Source of the DNA: Candidatus Zixiibacteriota bacterium
Lineage (GTDB): Bacteria; Zixibacteria; MSB-5A5; CAIYYT01
DNA length: 6,432 bases
Assembly (NCBI GenBank): GCA_026397575.1
Contig: JAPLUP010000654.1
Location: forward strand, 1-6,432
Direction of reading: 5' to 3'
Within the stretch, counting starts at the first letter, position 1, and the number at the start of each line of letters is the position of its first letter. Below are positions 1-6,432 of the stretch, in pieces. The translations under genes were made by a program, and so were the position numbers. Under the pieces are notes generated by a model that saw only the letters and a program-made list of their open reading frames with translations, was not told where the DNA came from and ran no database searches.

Positions 1-688
1 CGATCAGCGCATTCGCAACTGCCGTATCAAACCGTTGCATGATATGTGCCGATGATCCCGCAAGCGCCGACCGAAAAAGAATCGAGATGCCGCCGACATG
101 ACACAGAGGGAGTGACAGCAACCAGCAGTCTCCGTTCTGCAAGGAAATGTTTTCGTTCGAGCCAAGCGCATTGAAATAGTGATTTACATAAGTCAAGATC
201 ACGCCTTTCGGTTTGCCGCTCGATCCCGAGGTGAATGCTACGGTTGCCTCTTGCTCAGTGTCGATGTCTCTGGGAATAGTTTCGTCTGCCGGCACAATAC
301 GGGAAATGCTGTCCGAGTGATCGTCATCAATAACCCAGACGGGGATCGTCTGTGTGTCCAACGTCGAATGATGTTCGGCATCCACCAACAGCAGGGTAGC
401 TTGACTCTCGGCGAGTATGTTATTCCACTCGCGGGGACTATGTCGGAGATTAAGCAGTACAGTCAAAGCGCCGAGTCGAAAGGTGGCAAAAAGAAGCGCG
501 GCGAATTCAATGGAGTTGCGCGCCAAAATCCCGACACGATCACCGGGTTGAATGCCGAGGCGCTTCAATTTCCGCGCTTGCTCAACAATCAAACGTTCCA
601 GTTCGATATAGGAAATACTCCGATCGCCGTCGTGTAAGGCGACGGCGTCCGGCCAGTTGAGAGCCGCATTACGTATAAGGCAGGTCAT
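1..688 (-). CDS. menE: o-Succinylbenzoate-CoA ligase MenE, N-terminal part (3' end cut by the window edge)
   Basis: MenE activates o-succinylbenzoate with ATP to an acyl-adenylate and transfers it to CoA, supplying the MenB substrate. Translating the minus strand from the ATG at 686-688 gives an open frame of 229 codons to the left edge, about half of a normal MenE. The ANL-family N-terminal domain is clear: NWPDAVAL (11-18), the LKRLGIQPGDRVGILARNS segment (41-59), GALTVLLNLR (73-82), and the P-loop TSGSSGKPKG (153-162) that grips ATP phosphates. NHYFNAL (169-175) and LPLCHVGGISILFRS (193-207), followed by MQRF (217-220), match the MenE pattern (NHYFSA, LPLFHISGLSALFKS in B. subtilis as I recall it). 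The C-terminal domain with the hinge and catalytic lysine lies beyond the edge. The start is 2 bases after the menC stop with no Shine-Dalgarno, so translation probably depends on menC. Confidence 0.94.
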   Translation of the reverse strand, partial: MTCLIRNAALNWPDAVALHDGDRSISYIELERLIVEQARKLKRLGIQPGDRVGILARNSIEFAALLFATFRLGALTVLLNLRHSPREWNNILAESQATLLLVDAEHHSTLDTQTIPVWVIDDDHSDSISRIVPADETIPRDIDTEQEATVAFTSGSSGKPKGVILTYVNHYFNALGSNENISLQNGDCWLLSLPLCHVGGISILFRSALAGSSAHIMQRFDTAVANALI

Positions 689-690
689 TT

Positions 691-1836
691 TCATTTGACA
701 GATGAACAATGCGGATTAGTGTTCAGGTCGCAAATTGTGACTCCCAATCCTCCCTCTGTCGGTACAGAGATGCAACCATTCTCCACGCGTAGCGGCTCGT
801 TGATTAGCGAATCGGCTAACAGTCCCAACGTATCCAGTCCGCAGGGGAGCACGGTATTTCCGAGTGCCGCTGCCAAATGCAGCGCAGCCACCAAGCCGAC
901 GCCGGTTTCGATAGCCGAACTTATTACCATCTTGAAATCCGAACGCGAAAGGTCTCGCACGAGTTCAATCACTTCGCAAAAACCTCCGGCGAGCATCGGC
1001 TTGATAACGACAACATCCATCGCGCCCCTGTCAGCAAGCTGAAGTGCTCTATCGCGCAAACACCAAGTTGCTTTGCCGATTCTATGATCCGAGAGCGATT
1101 CATCGAGCGCAATTGGCACGTGCGATTCTGCGCGCAAATCGCCAAGGCGATTGTATTGATCAGCGCGAAGTGGTTCCTCTATGTATTCGATTCTGAATTG
1201 CGCGACGCTGGCGATAAACCTCACGGCTTGATCAAATCCGAAAACGCGATTGGCGTCAAGACGTATGCTGATGCTTTCTCCAAGTGTGTTGCGCAAGTAA
1301 GCAATTTTCTCCAGCTCGAATCCGTCGGTTTCGACACCTACCTTAAGCTTGTACGCCTGATACCTACACGGGAGCATCCGAGATAGTTGCTCTTTGATTT
1401 CTGCCATGCTCCCCGAGAGAATTGCATTGACCGGCACACGGTTGGATGCTTGCGGGCTAAACCAGCGCGCCAAATTTATACCGGCGATCTGTGCCGCCAG
1501 ATCGGCAAGCATCGTCTCGATCCCGAAGGGAATGCTCGGTAGCGAAACGCGATCCCCACCTCTCCCAACATAAGATGCTCGCAGTGCACTTTGGCCATGC
1601 GGAATTGGTTGTCCCTCCAGTCGCTGCTGCAATGACGAAACGGCTCTGCGCGTTTCTTCGAGGTTTTCCCTGCTGAATCCCTCAAGCGGCGCGATCTCAC
1701 CATAGCCGATGAGACCATCATTTGTTTCGGCTCTGACGATGAGGCCGTGACGTTTGGCAATCGTGCCCTGTGCCGTGATTAGTGGCGTGCGCAACGGGAT
1801 TGAATACTGCCAGACTTTCACCTTCCGGATGATCAT
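691..1836 (-). CDS. menC: o-Succinylbenzoate synthase MenC (enolase superfamily)
   Basis: MenC dehydrates SHCHC to the aromatic o-succinylbenzoate. The 381-residue protein has an N-terminal capping domain (about 1-125, with GYGEIAPLEGFS at 44-55) and a C-terminal barrel. The catalytic set of the muconate-lactonising subgroup is complete: YKLKVG with Lys163 and Lys165, RLDAN with metal ligand Asp194, IEEPL with Glu220, ALDES with Asp245, and VIKP with Lys279. The later segments SSAIETGVGL and CGLDTLGLL are typical of the family. It is longer than the E. coli enzyme (about 320 residues). OSBS enzymes are divergent, and some relatives are dipeptide epimerases or N-acylamino-acid racemases; here the operon decides the call. 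The start is the ATG of the ATGA overlap with menA, with AGGG eight bases upstream (1845-1848). menE begins 2 bases after the TGA stop. Confidence 0.95.
   Translation of the reverse strand: MIIRKVKVWQYSIPLRTPLITAQGTIAKRHGLIVRAETNDGLIGYGEIAPLEGFSRENLEETRRAVSSLQQRLEGQPIPHGQSALRASYVGRGGDRVSLPSIPFGIETMLADLAAQIAGINLARWFSPQASNRVPVNAILSGSMAEIKEQLSRMLPCRYQAYKLKVGVETDGFELEKIAYLRNTLGESISIRLDANRVFGFDQAVRFIASVAQFRIEYIEEPLRADQYNRLGDLRAESHVPIALDESLSDHRIGKATWCLRDRALQLADRGAMDVVVIKPMLAGGFCEVIELVRDLSRSDFKMVISSAIETGVGLVAALHLAAALGNTVLPCGLDTLGLLADSLINEPLRVENGCISVPTEGGLGVTICDLNTNPHCSSVK
1833..1836 (-). other. ATGA stop-start overlap of menA and menC
   Basis: On the minus strand the four bases read ATGA: ATG starts menC and TGA ends menA. 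The last menA codons and the overlap read TTG CTG CTA TGA. This is the standard arrangement for coupled translation by re-initiating ribosomes and fixes the menC start. Confidence 0.9.
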
Positions 1837-2732
1837 AGCAGCAACCCTGCGGAAAAGCAGAGGCCAAATAGCAGCAGTAAACGACCAGTGCCAGCCAGCG
1901 TGTGGTTCAGCACTTTGCCGTCGTCAACCGTGAGTACGGTCTTGCAGAGCGGAATAGACAAAAGCAAGGTGACAGATGCCAGCATGGTCAGCGGATGTTT
2001 GCGAAAGATCAGATAATGCAGCAGTGGATACAAAGTTGCAGCTGCTACGACGACGATATACTCGATCTGCGCAAAGCGCTTCCCGAAACGCACTGCCAGT
2101 GTCCGTTTGCCACTGGCGCGGTCGGTGTTGAGATCACGAAGGTTGTTGACTACAAGAATAGCGATCGACAGCAACCCCGGCGCCAGACCGGCGAGAAGAA
2201 CTTGAGCGTTAATCTTGAGTGACATCACATAGTAAGCACCGGCGACCGGCACAAAGCCGAAAAAAATCAGAACAAACAACTCTCCGAGTCCAATATAACC
2301 GAGGGGGTATGGCCCGGCGGTATATAGCACACCGCAGAGAATTGAAGTGATTCCGATTATCACAATCGGCAAGCCTCCGCGCATGACCAGATAGATGCCG
2401 ACGCAAAACGCCAATGCGAAAACGATGATGGTCGCCGTTCGCATTTCGGACACCGTCACCAGACCGGCCTGCGTAACTCGGAGCGGACCCAGGCGCTCGC
2501 GTGTGTCTACCGACTTCTTGAAATCGAAAAGATCGTTTGCATAGTTGGTACCGATCTGAATCAGCAGACCACCGAGCAGCGCCACCAGAAACGACGGCAG
2601 ATGAAAAACACCGTCAGCCAGTGCCAGCGCACCGGCAATGATCACCGGTGTTGCCGCTGCGGGGAGCGTTTTGGGTCGCGCCGCCAACCACCAGATTTGC
2701 GATTTGCCATGACCGGGAGCAATTTGATTCAT
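1833..2732 (-). CDS. menA: 1,4-dihydroxy-2-naphthoate polyprenyltransferase MenA
   Basis: MenA is an integral membrane UbiA-family enzyme that joins DHNA to a polyprenyl diphosphate with loss of CO2, giving demethylmenaquinone. The 299-residue protein has the family's N-terminal ARPKTLPAA (18-26), the first Asp-rich motif NYANDLFD (63-70) followed by DTRERLGPLR (76-85), the YTAGPYPLGYIGLGE loop (137-151), and the second motif NNLRDLNTDRASGKRTLAVR (196-215). About eight or nine hydrophobic segments are visible, roughly at 25-40, 47-62, 99-117, 121-138, 146-170, 177-195, 226-244, 250-268 and 281-299. GPLR after the first motif and the GKRTLAVR end of the second distinguish it from UbiA and chlorophyll synthases, and context agrees. 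The ATG lies 8 bases after the menB stop with no good Shine-Dalgarno, suggesting coupling to menB. Its TGA overlaps the menC start as ATGA. Confidence 0.96.
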   Translation of the reverse strand: MNQIAPGHGKSQIWWLAARPKTLPAAATPVIIAGALALADGVFHLPSFLVALLGGLLIQIGTNYANDLFDFKKSVDTRERLGPLRVTQAGLVTVSEMRTATIIVFALAFCVGIYLVMRGGLPIVIIGITSILCGVLYTAGPYPLGYIGLGELFVLIFFGFVPVAGAYYVMSLKINAQVLLAGLAPGLLSIAILVVNNLRDLNTDRASGKRTLAVRFGKRFAQIEYIVVVAAATLYPLLHYLIFRKHPLTMLASVTLLLSIPLCKTVLTVDDGKVLNHTLAGTGRLLLLFGLCFSAGLLL

Positions 2733-2740
2733 GGCGCCAA

Positions 2741-3562
2741 TCAGGGATTGCGTTTGAATTTGGAGAAGTCCGGCTTGCGTTTCTCGACAAAAGCGTCGCG
2801 ACCTTCTTGCGCTTCGGGACTCATATAGTAAAGCATCGTGGCGTTGCCGGCCAATTCCTGCAATCCCGCCTGACCGTCGCAGTCGGCATTAAGCGCGGCT
2901 TTGAGACAGCGTATTGCCATTGGACTGTTGGCCAGAATTTCGCGACACCATAACACGGTTTCCTGTTCAAGTCGGTCATAAGGCACGACACAATTGACCA
3001 ATCCCATCGCCAGCGCTTGTTGCGCGTCATACTGTCGGCAGAGAAACCAGATTTCGCGTGCTTTCTTTTGACCCACGATTCGCGCAAGGTAGCTGGCGCC
3101 ATATCCGCCATCAAACGAACCAACTTTGGGACCGGTCTGACCAAACCGCGCATTGTCGGCGGCAATCGTCAGATCGCAGATCAAGTGCAGCACCTGTCCA
3201 CCGCCGATCGCATAGCCGGCCACCATCGCGATCACCGGTTTGGGGAGCGTACGAATTTGTCGTTGTAGATCGAGCACGTTCAGCCGATGCACACCGGTTT
3301 CGTCTTTGTAGCCGGAATCGCCCCGTATCTTCTGATCGCCTCCCGAGCAGAAAGCCTCTTTGCCTTTGCCGGTCAGGATCACTACGCCGGTGTGCTCGTC
3401 CTCACGCGCCTCGGCGAAGGCATCCGACATCTCATTGACCGTCAGTGGCCGGAACGCATTGCGCACTTCCGGCCGGTTGATCGTAATCCTGGCAATTCCT
3501 TCGGCTTTGTGATATTCGATGTCTCGATAATCACCCGCTTTGATCCACTGTATGGCGCTCAT
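2741..3562 (-). CDS. menB: 1,4-dihydroxy-2-naphthoyl-CoA synthase MenB, type I
   Basis: MenB closes the second ring of o-succinylbenzoyl-CoA in a Dieckmann-type condensation, giving DHNA-CoA. It belongs to the crotonase superfamily and is usually a hexamer in the cytoplasm. The 273-residue protein is full length. It shows NRPEVRNAF (29-37), [11 protein letters not shown] (72-82) with active-site Tyr85 just after, oxyanion-hole region [12 protein letters not shown] (115-126), [16 protein letters not shown] (140-155) with catalytic Asp151, the very conserved [15 protein letters not shown], Tyr246, and a C-terminus [10 protein letters not shown] like that of E. coli. Gly144 in QTGPKVG marks the bicarbonate-dependent type I enzyme; type II enzymes have Asp there. 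One oddity is Gln123 where the enzymes I recall have His (GGGHVLH). The ATG has a good Shine-Dalgarno and follows menH by 33 bases, the widest gap here. menA begins 8 bases after its TGA stop. Confidence 0.98.
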   Translation of the reverse strand: MSAIQWIKAGDYRDIEYHKAEGIARITINRPEVRNAFRPLTVNEMSDAFAEAREDEHTGVVILTGKGKEAFCSGGDQKIRGDSGYKDETGVHRLNVLDLQRQIRTLPKPVIAMVAGYAIGGGQVLHLICDLTIAADNARFGQTGPKVGSFDGGYGASYLARIVGQKKAREIWFLCRQYDAQQALAMGLVNCVVPYDRLEQETVLWCREILANSPMAIRCLKAALNADCDGQAGLQELAGNATMLYYMSPEAQEGRDAFVEKRKPDFSKFKRNP

Positions 3563-3570
3563 TTTTTATT

Positions 3571-3577
3571 CTCTCCC
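3571..3577 (-). promoter_or_regulatory. Ribosome binding site of menB
   Basis: On the minus strand this reads GGGAGAG, separated by eight A-rich bases (AATAAAAA) from the menB ATG at 3560-3562. It is the clearest conventional site in the window and confirms the menB start. It lies in the 33-base menH-menB spacer, so menB can start translation independently of menH. Confidence 0.75.
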
Positions 3578-3595
3578 GCTTGCCGTTGACCTTGT

Positions 3596-4393
3596 CTAAG
3601 CGTCCGTATCATGGAGGAATTCTCGCAGTCGCGCAAGCAATTCCTGTGGCTGCTCGAAATGCGTGTTGTGGCCGGCGTCGCCGATTGTGATTAGTCGACA
3701 CTGTGGCAACAACGCCGCCATCTTGTTCGCGATGTCGCAGTACTTCTTGTCCGAAGTCCCGGCGATGACCAATGTTGGTATGTCGAGTCGGACAATTTCC
3801 TTCCAGAGCGAAGGCTGCCGACCGACACTAAGGCCTCGCAATGCCTCTGCGAGTGCGTGCGGATCGTGCACGAGGCGCGACTGCTTAAGCAGCGCAAGCT
3901 TCTCCGGCTGGTGATGCAGTGAGTCAAACAGCGGAGCGTTGTACCATTGTTCGACAAAGGCCACGACGCCTTTGCGTTCAATCTGTTCAGCACGCAGATC
4001 GTCAAGCGCCGCACGGTCTATTCGTTCTTTGTCATCTTCAATTCCCGGACTCGCGCTCTCCAGGACCAATGCCTCTACTCGGTGTGCGAAGCGGATGGCT
4101 GTGAACAATGCGATACGTCCACCCATCGAGTAGCCAAGAAGTGCTACGCAATCAATCTTGAGATCATCCAGGAGGTTGACAATCGCTACTGACGTGGCCG
4201 CCATGTCGGATGATTGATCGCTTGATGATTCGCGACTTTGACCATGTCCCGGCAAATCGGGAAGAACGCAGAAGTGGTCGCGCGACAAATCCTGCGCGAT
4301 CTCAGACCAGTCTTCGCCAAGCCCCAAAAATCCATGCAGGAATAGAATGGCCGGATTCGATTGATCGCCGCGGACTTGAAAATGAAGCTTCAC
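3596..4393 (-). CDS. menH: SHCHC synthase MenH (alpha/beta hydrolase fold)
   Basis: MenH removes pyruvate from SEPHCHC to give 2-succinyl-6-hydroxy-2,4-cyclohexadiene-1-carboxylate. The 265-residue protein is a complete single-domain alpha/beta hydrolase fold of usual size. Visible features are the oxyanion-side HGFLG (20-24), DLPGHGQS (46-53), the nucleophile elbow GYSMGGR with Ser89, the strand ending ESASPGI (112-118), a lid segment with QWYNAPLF (149-156), GRQPSLW (191-197), Asp215 in AGTSDKK, and His242 in DAGHNTHFEQP. Ser89, Asp215 and His242 form the expected triad. GYSMGGR, the SPG segment and QPSLW separate MenH from generic hydrolases, and its place between menD and menB agrees. The start is GTG, 14 bases after the menD stop, with only a weak GGA ten bases upstream, so expression probably depends partly on translation of menD. 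Confidence 0.94.
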   Translation of the reverse strand: MKLHFQVRGDQSNPAILFLHGFLGLGEDWSEIAQDLSRDHFCVLPDLPGHGQSRESSSDQSSDMAATSVAIVNLLDDLKIDCVALLGYSMGGRIALFTAIRFAHRVEALVLESASPGIEDDKERIDRAALDDLRAEQIERKGVVAFVEQWYNAPLFDSLHHQPEKLALLKQSRLVHDPHALAEALRGLSVGRQPSLWKEIVRLDIPTLVIAGTSDKKYCDIANKMAALLPQCRLITIGDAGHNTHFEQPQELLARLREFLHDTDA

Positions 4394-4407
4394 GTAAAAC
4401 GTTCCGA

Positions 4408-6234
4408 TCAGGAGAGTGTCAGACCAGTGCGAATTTCGTCCGCCACTTTCTGCCAGAGTTGTTGGTGCTGGGTCAGATTGAGTTCGCGATCACTGACAAC
4501 CTCAATCAATTGCGATTCGCCGCCGGCGTGCGCTTGGGACAGTTGCTGCTGGAACTCGGTGAAACGAGGCGCGATACGATATGACAATCCGAATTGTTCG
4601 GCGACCTTCGCAAACGACATTCCGTGCGGCGTGCCGAAGTATGATTCAAAGTGGTTCTTGACTTCGACAATCGACAGAAACGAGAAGATGCCGCCACCGT
4701 TATTGTTGATGACCACAATGGTGATCGGCTGCTGTGACCGCTTTGCCAACACCAGCGAATTGAGATCATGAAGCAGCGCCAAATCACCGATCACGAGCGT
4801 TACCGGCCGTTGCAAGCCGTCGGCAAACCCCACCGCACTCGCGATTGTGCCGTCGATGCCATTAACACCCCGATTCGCAGCGACCGGCAGCAACAGATCA
4901 CTTTGACTGACACTTGCATCGGCGTCGCGGATCGGCATACTAGTTGCCAGATAGACGCCGCGCAGTTCGCGACTCTGGAAAAATACTTCACATGCAACGG
5001 CCAACTCAAGCGGCTGATTGGACTGGACTGCGACAAGATCACGCAACACTTTGCCTGCAATGTGATCGGATGTTGTCAGCTTTTCCATCAGAGTCGACCG
5101 GTTGGCGCCTACACTGTCTGCCAAAAAAGTGGCAAAGACTGCCGGATCAGCTTCGATTCTATCGCTAACGACATGCTCGACATCTTGACGGAAGGGATGA
5201 TCATTGACAACAATCCATCGCGCACGACTGTCGGCAAGATATCGCAGAAGATACTTTGAAATAGGTGTGCCGCCGAACTGCAGGATACAATCGGGCGCCA
5301 GAGCTGTGCGTACTTCGGGAATGCGGAGATAAAGATCGTAGTGGCAAAGTAGGTTCTCAGAGAAAGCGCCGCTGCTGCGCAGACCCGAAGAGATGTCTGC
5401 AAACACCGGCCAGCCGAGTTGCGCTGCCAGTTTCAATATGCTGCTCTTGTCTTGCCAACTCCGCAGTGTGCCAACGACGATGATACCTTTTTTCGAGGTA
5501 GCGATTGCGTGAGCAATGTTACTGCCATTGAATGAGCCGCCGCTCTCCGGAGATGTGTAGGTCGTATACTGTTTGTCTGAGTTTGACCAGGTCAAAATCG
5601 GAGCGAGATATTCACTCCAGTCGGGAGCTGCGTCGGTCGGCGCAAGCGGTTCGCGAAACATGCAGTTTAGATGCACGGCGCCAGCCGGAGAGCGTGTCGC
5701 ACGGTAGCAAGCTTGATCAACTGTCGTCAAGACAAATGCGGGGGTGATACACTCATCCGGTGTCGGTAAAGTAAATGCCCAGCGAGTATATCTCCCGAAG
5801 ATCCCTATTTGATCAATCGTCTGCATTGCGCCGGTATCCAACAACTCAGGCGGACGGTCGGCGCTGATGATGATCAGCGGCACACATGATTGACCGGCCT
5901 CGACAACGGCAGGAAAACAATTGGCTACGGCGGTACCTGAAGTGCAGATCACTACCGCCGGTCTGCCGGTAGCTCGGGCATATCCCAATGCATAAAAGGC
6001 AGCGCCTCTTTCATCATAGTGAACAACGGTTTCGATCTTGGCATTCTCGGCGGCGGCGATGGTTAGTGGTGTTGAGCGGGAGCCGGGAGCGATGCAGATT
6101 CTGGTGACTCCGTTGCGCGCCAACTCTTCGACAAGCAGTTTCGCCCAGAGTAAGTTCAGGTGACCGGTTTTTATCGAGAGCCTCCGGTTAGGGCGTTTAT
6201 TCCGGCCGCCAGTTTCTGTTCCAGTTCTTGCCAT
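4408..6234 (-). CDS. menD: SEPHCHC synthase MenD (thiamine diphosphate-dependent)
   Basis: MenD decarboxylates 2-oxoglutarate on thiamine diphosphate and adds the product to isochorismate, giving 2-succinyl-5-enolpyruvyl-6-hydroxy-3-cyclohexene-1-carboxylate. Numbered from the ATG at 6234 (608 residues), the protein shows the isochorismate-binding segment IAPGSRSTPLT (49-58), DERGAAFYALG with the cofactor-activating Glu75, CTSGTAVAN (97-105), SADRPPELLDTG, SMPIRD, ANRGVNGIDG, and the ThDP/Mg motif running from GDLALLHDLN (483) to NNNGGGIFSF (510-519). The ATG is the only standard start covering the whole N-terminal domain, but it overlaps menF by 64 bases, has a poor ribosome site and adds about 20 unalignable basic residues. 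An ATA at 6172-6174, six bases after GGAGG, would give 588 residues. It puts the conserved Trp at 10, Ser-Arg at 32-33 and Glu at 55, as I recall for E. coli MenD. I think ATA is the likelier start. TGA stop; menH follows after 14 bases. Confidence 0.96.
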   Translation of the reverse strand: MARTGTETGGRNKRPNRRLSIKTGHLNLLWAKLLVEELARNGVTRICIAPGSRSTPLTIAAAENAKIETVVHYDERGAAFYALGYARATGRPAVVICTSGTAVANCFPAVVEAGQSCVPLIIISADRPPELLDTGAMQTIDQIGIFGRYTRWAFTLPTPDECITPAFVLTTVDQACYRATRSPAGAVHLNCMFREPLAPTDAAPDWSEYLAPILTWSNSDKQYTTYTSPESGGSFNGSNIAHAIATSKKGIIVVGTLRSWQDKSSILKLAAQLGWPVFADISSGLRSSGAFSENLLCHYDLYLRIPEVRTALAPDCILQFGGTPISKYLLRYLADSRARWIVVNDHPFRQDVEHVVSDRIEADPAVFATFLADSVGANRSTLMEKLTTSDHIAGKVLRDLVAVQSNQPLELAVACEVFFQSRELRGVYLATSMPIRDADASVSQSDLLLPVAANRGVNGIDGTIASAVGFADGLQRPVTLVIGDLALLHDLNSLVLAKRSQQPITIVVINNNGGGIFSFLSIVEVKNHFESYFGTPHGMSFAKVAEQFGLSYRIAPRFTEFQQQLSQAHAGGESQLIEVVSDRELNLTQHQQLWQKVADEIRTGLTLS

Positions 6235-6432
6235 TCCAGATCGGCGTCGGATCCTTTGACAATCCCGGCGCCGGCAAACAACGAAAGTGTTCTGCCAGTG
6301 ATCAGACCGGATCGAATCGCAACGGCCAGTTCGGTTGATTGATGTGAAATTACTCCGACACCGGAAGCATACCAGCCGCGATCAAAACCTTCTATCTCTG
6401 TTAGCAGCAACAACGCCGCCTTGGAGGGCGTG
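6171..6432 (-). CDS. menF: Isochorismate synthase MenF, C-terminal part (5' end cut by the window edge)
   Basis: Isochorismate synthase converts chorismate to isochorismate in the cytoplasm, the first committed step towards menaquinone. Only the last 86 codons are visible. The reading frame stays open to the right edge, beginning TPSKAALLLLTE, so this is a truncated gene and not a small complete one. Visible hallmarks of the chorismate-binding fold are FDRGWYASGVG, a GAGIVKGSD segment and the following EWQE, whose glutamates bind magnesium in this family. The catalytic lysine and general acid lie upstream, outside the window. TrpE, PabB and salicylate synthases share the GAGIV motif, but FDRGWYA and the position directly before menD favour MenF. 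The TAA stop lies within the start region of menD (last bases CGATAA), so the two genes overlap and are probably translationally coupled. Confidence 0.93.
   Translation of the reverse strand, partial: TPSKAALLLLTEIEGFDRGWYASGVGVISHQSTELAVAIRSGLITGRTLSLFAGAGIVKGSDADLEWQELEQKLAAGINALTGGSR
6181..6185 (-). promoter_or_regulatory. Strong ribosome binding site pointing to an ATA start for menD
   Basis: Read on the minus strand this is GGAGG, followed by a six-base spacer (CTCTCG) and then ATA at 6172-6174. It is one of the two best Shine-Dalgarno sequences in the window. No ATG, GTG or TTG lies at a useful distance: the nearest standard in-frame starts are the ATG at 6232-6234, upstream of this site, and a TTG at 6121-6123, which would remove the first helix of the protein. 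The site lies inside the last codons of menF, so ribosomes ending menF would stop on top of the menD start. Confidence 0.65.

Noticed and set aside
179..637. Plus-strand open frame of 152 codons
   Set aside because: It lies antisense to menE, whose minus-strand frame is continuous and carries clear ANL-family motifs. The plus-strand protein has no recognisable domain.
877..1386. Plus-strand open frame of 169 codons
   Set aside because: Antisense shadow of menC, which has the full enolase-superfamily catalytic set in the other strand.
3058..3438. Plus-strand open frame of 126 codons, rich in Arg and Ser
   Set aside because: Antisense to the highly conserved menB; its biased composition is typical of a shadow frame.
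3561..3570. T-rich run (ATTTTTTATT on the plus strand) as a possible terminator
   Set aside because: There is no GC-rich stem next to it and no plus-strand gene to terminate; on the minus strand it is the A-rich spacer of the menB ribosome site.
4768..5259. Plus-strand open frame of 163 codons
   Set aside because: Antisense to the middle of menD; no domain and no ribosome site that would suggest a gene.
6171..6413. A complete 80-residue gene starting at TTG
   Set aside because: The same frame continues upstream to the window edge with residues that fit MenF, so the TTG is an internal leucine codon of a truncated gene.
1..6432. Mobile elements, CRISPR arrays, tRNA or rRNA genes, direct or inverted repeats
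   Set aside because: Nothing of this kind was seen by eye; the window is packed with metabolic genes without unexplained space.

Overview
The window is one stretch of a menaquinone (vitamin K2) biosynthesis operon. Every gene is on the minus strand, so the operon reads from the right edge (6432) to the left edge (1). In order of transcription: the 3' end of an isochorismate synthase gene (menF, cut by the right edge), menD, menH, menB, menA, menC, and the 5' part of menE (cut by the left edge). Coding density is almost total: the largest gap is 33 bases (menH-menB), two junctions overlap (menF-menD, menA-menC), and the rest are 2 to 14 bases. No gene-free stretch over 300 bases, RNA gene, mobile element, CRISPR array, promoter or terminator is visible; the promoter should lie beyond the right edge.

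Together the genes encode the classical (o-succinylbenzoate) route: chorismate to isochorismate (MenF), addition of a succinic semialdehyde unit from 2-oxoglutarate to give SEPHCHC (MenD), loss of pyruvate to SHCHC (MenH), dehydration to o-succinylbenzoate (MenC), CoA ligation (MenE), ring closure to DHNA-CoA (MenB) and membrane prenylation of DHNA (MenA). Two steps are not encoded here: the DHNA-CoA thioesterase and the final methyltransferase (MenG/UbiE). They may lie beyond the edges or elsewhere in the genome.

The organism is a bacterium with moderate G+C that respires with menaquinone. MenB is of the bicarbonate-dependent type I. Placement of menA between menB and menC differs from E. 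coli (menFDHBCE with menA elsewhere) and B. subtilis (menFDHBEC). I associate a menB-menA-menC-menE block loosely with Chlorobi/Bacteroidetes-like or related candidate lineages, but the sequence seen here does not fix the phylum.

This is mainly a conventional core-metabolism region, and I see no new system. The most interesting detail is the menF-menD junction. A strong GGAGG ribosome binding site sits six bases before an ATA codon that overlaps the menF stop (ATAA), exactly where alignment with other MenD proteins predicts the start. This suggests a rare AUA start codon, or an ATG changed by one base.
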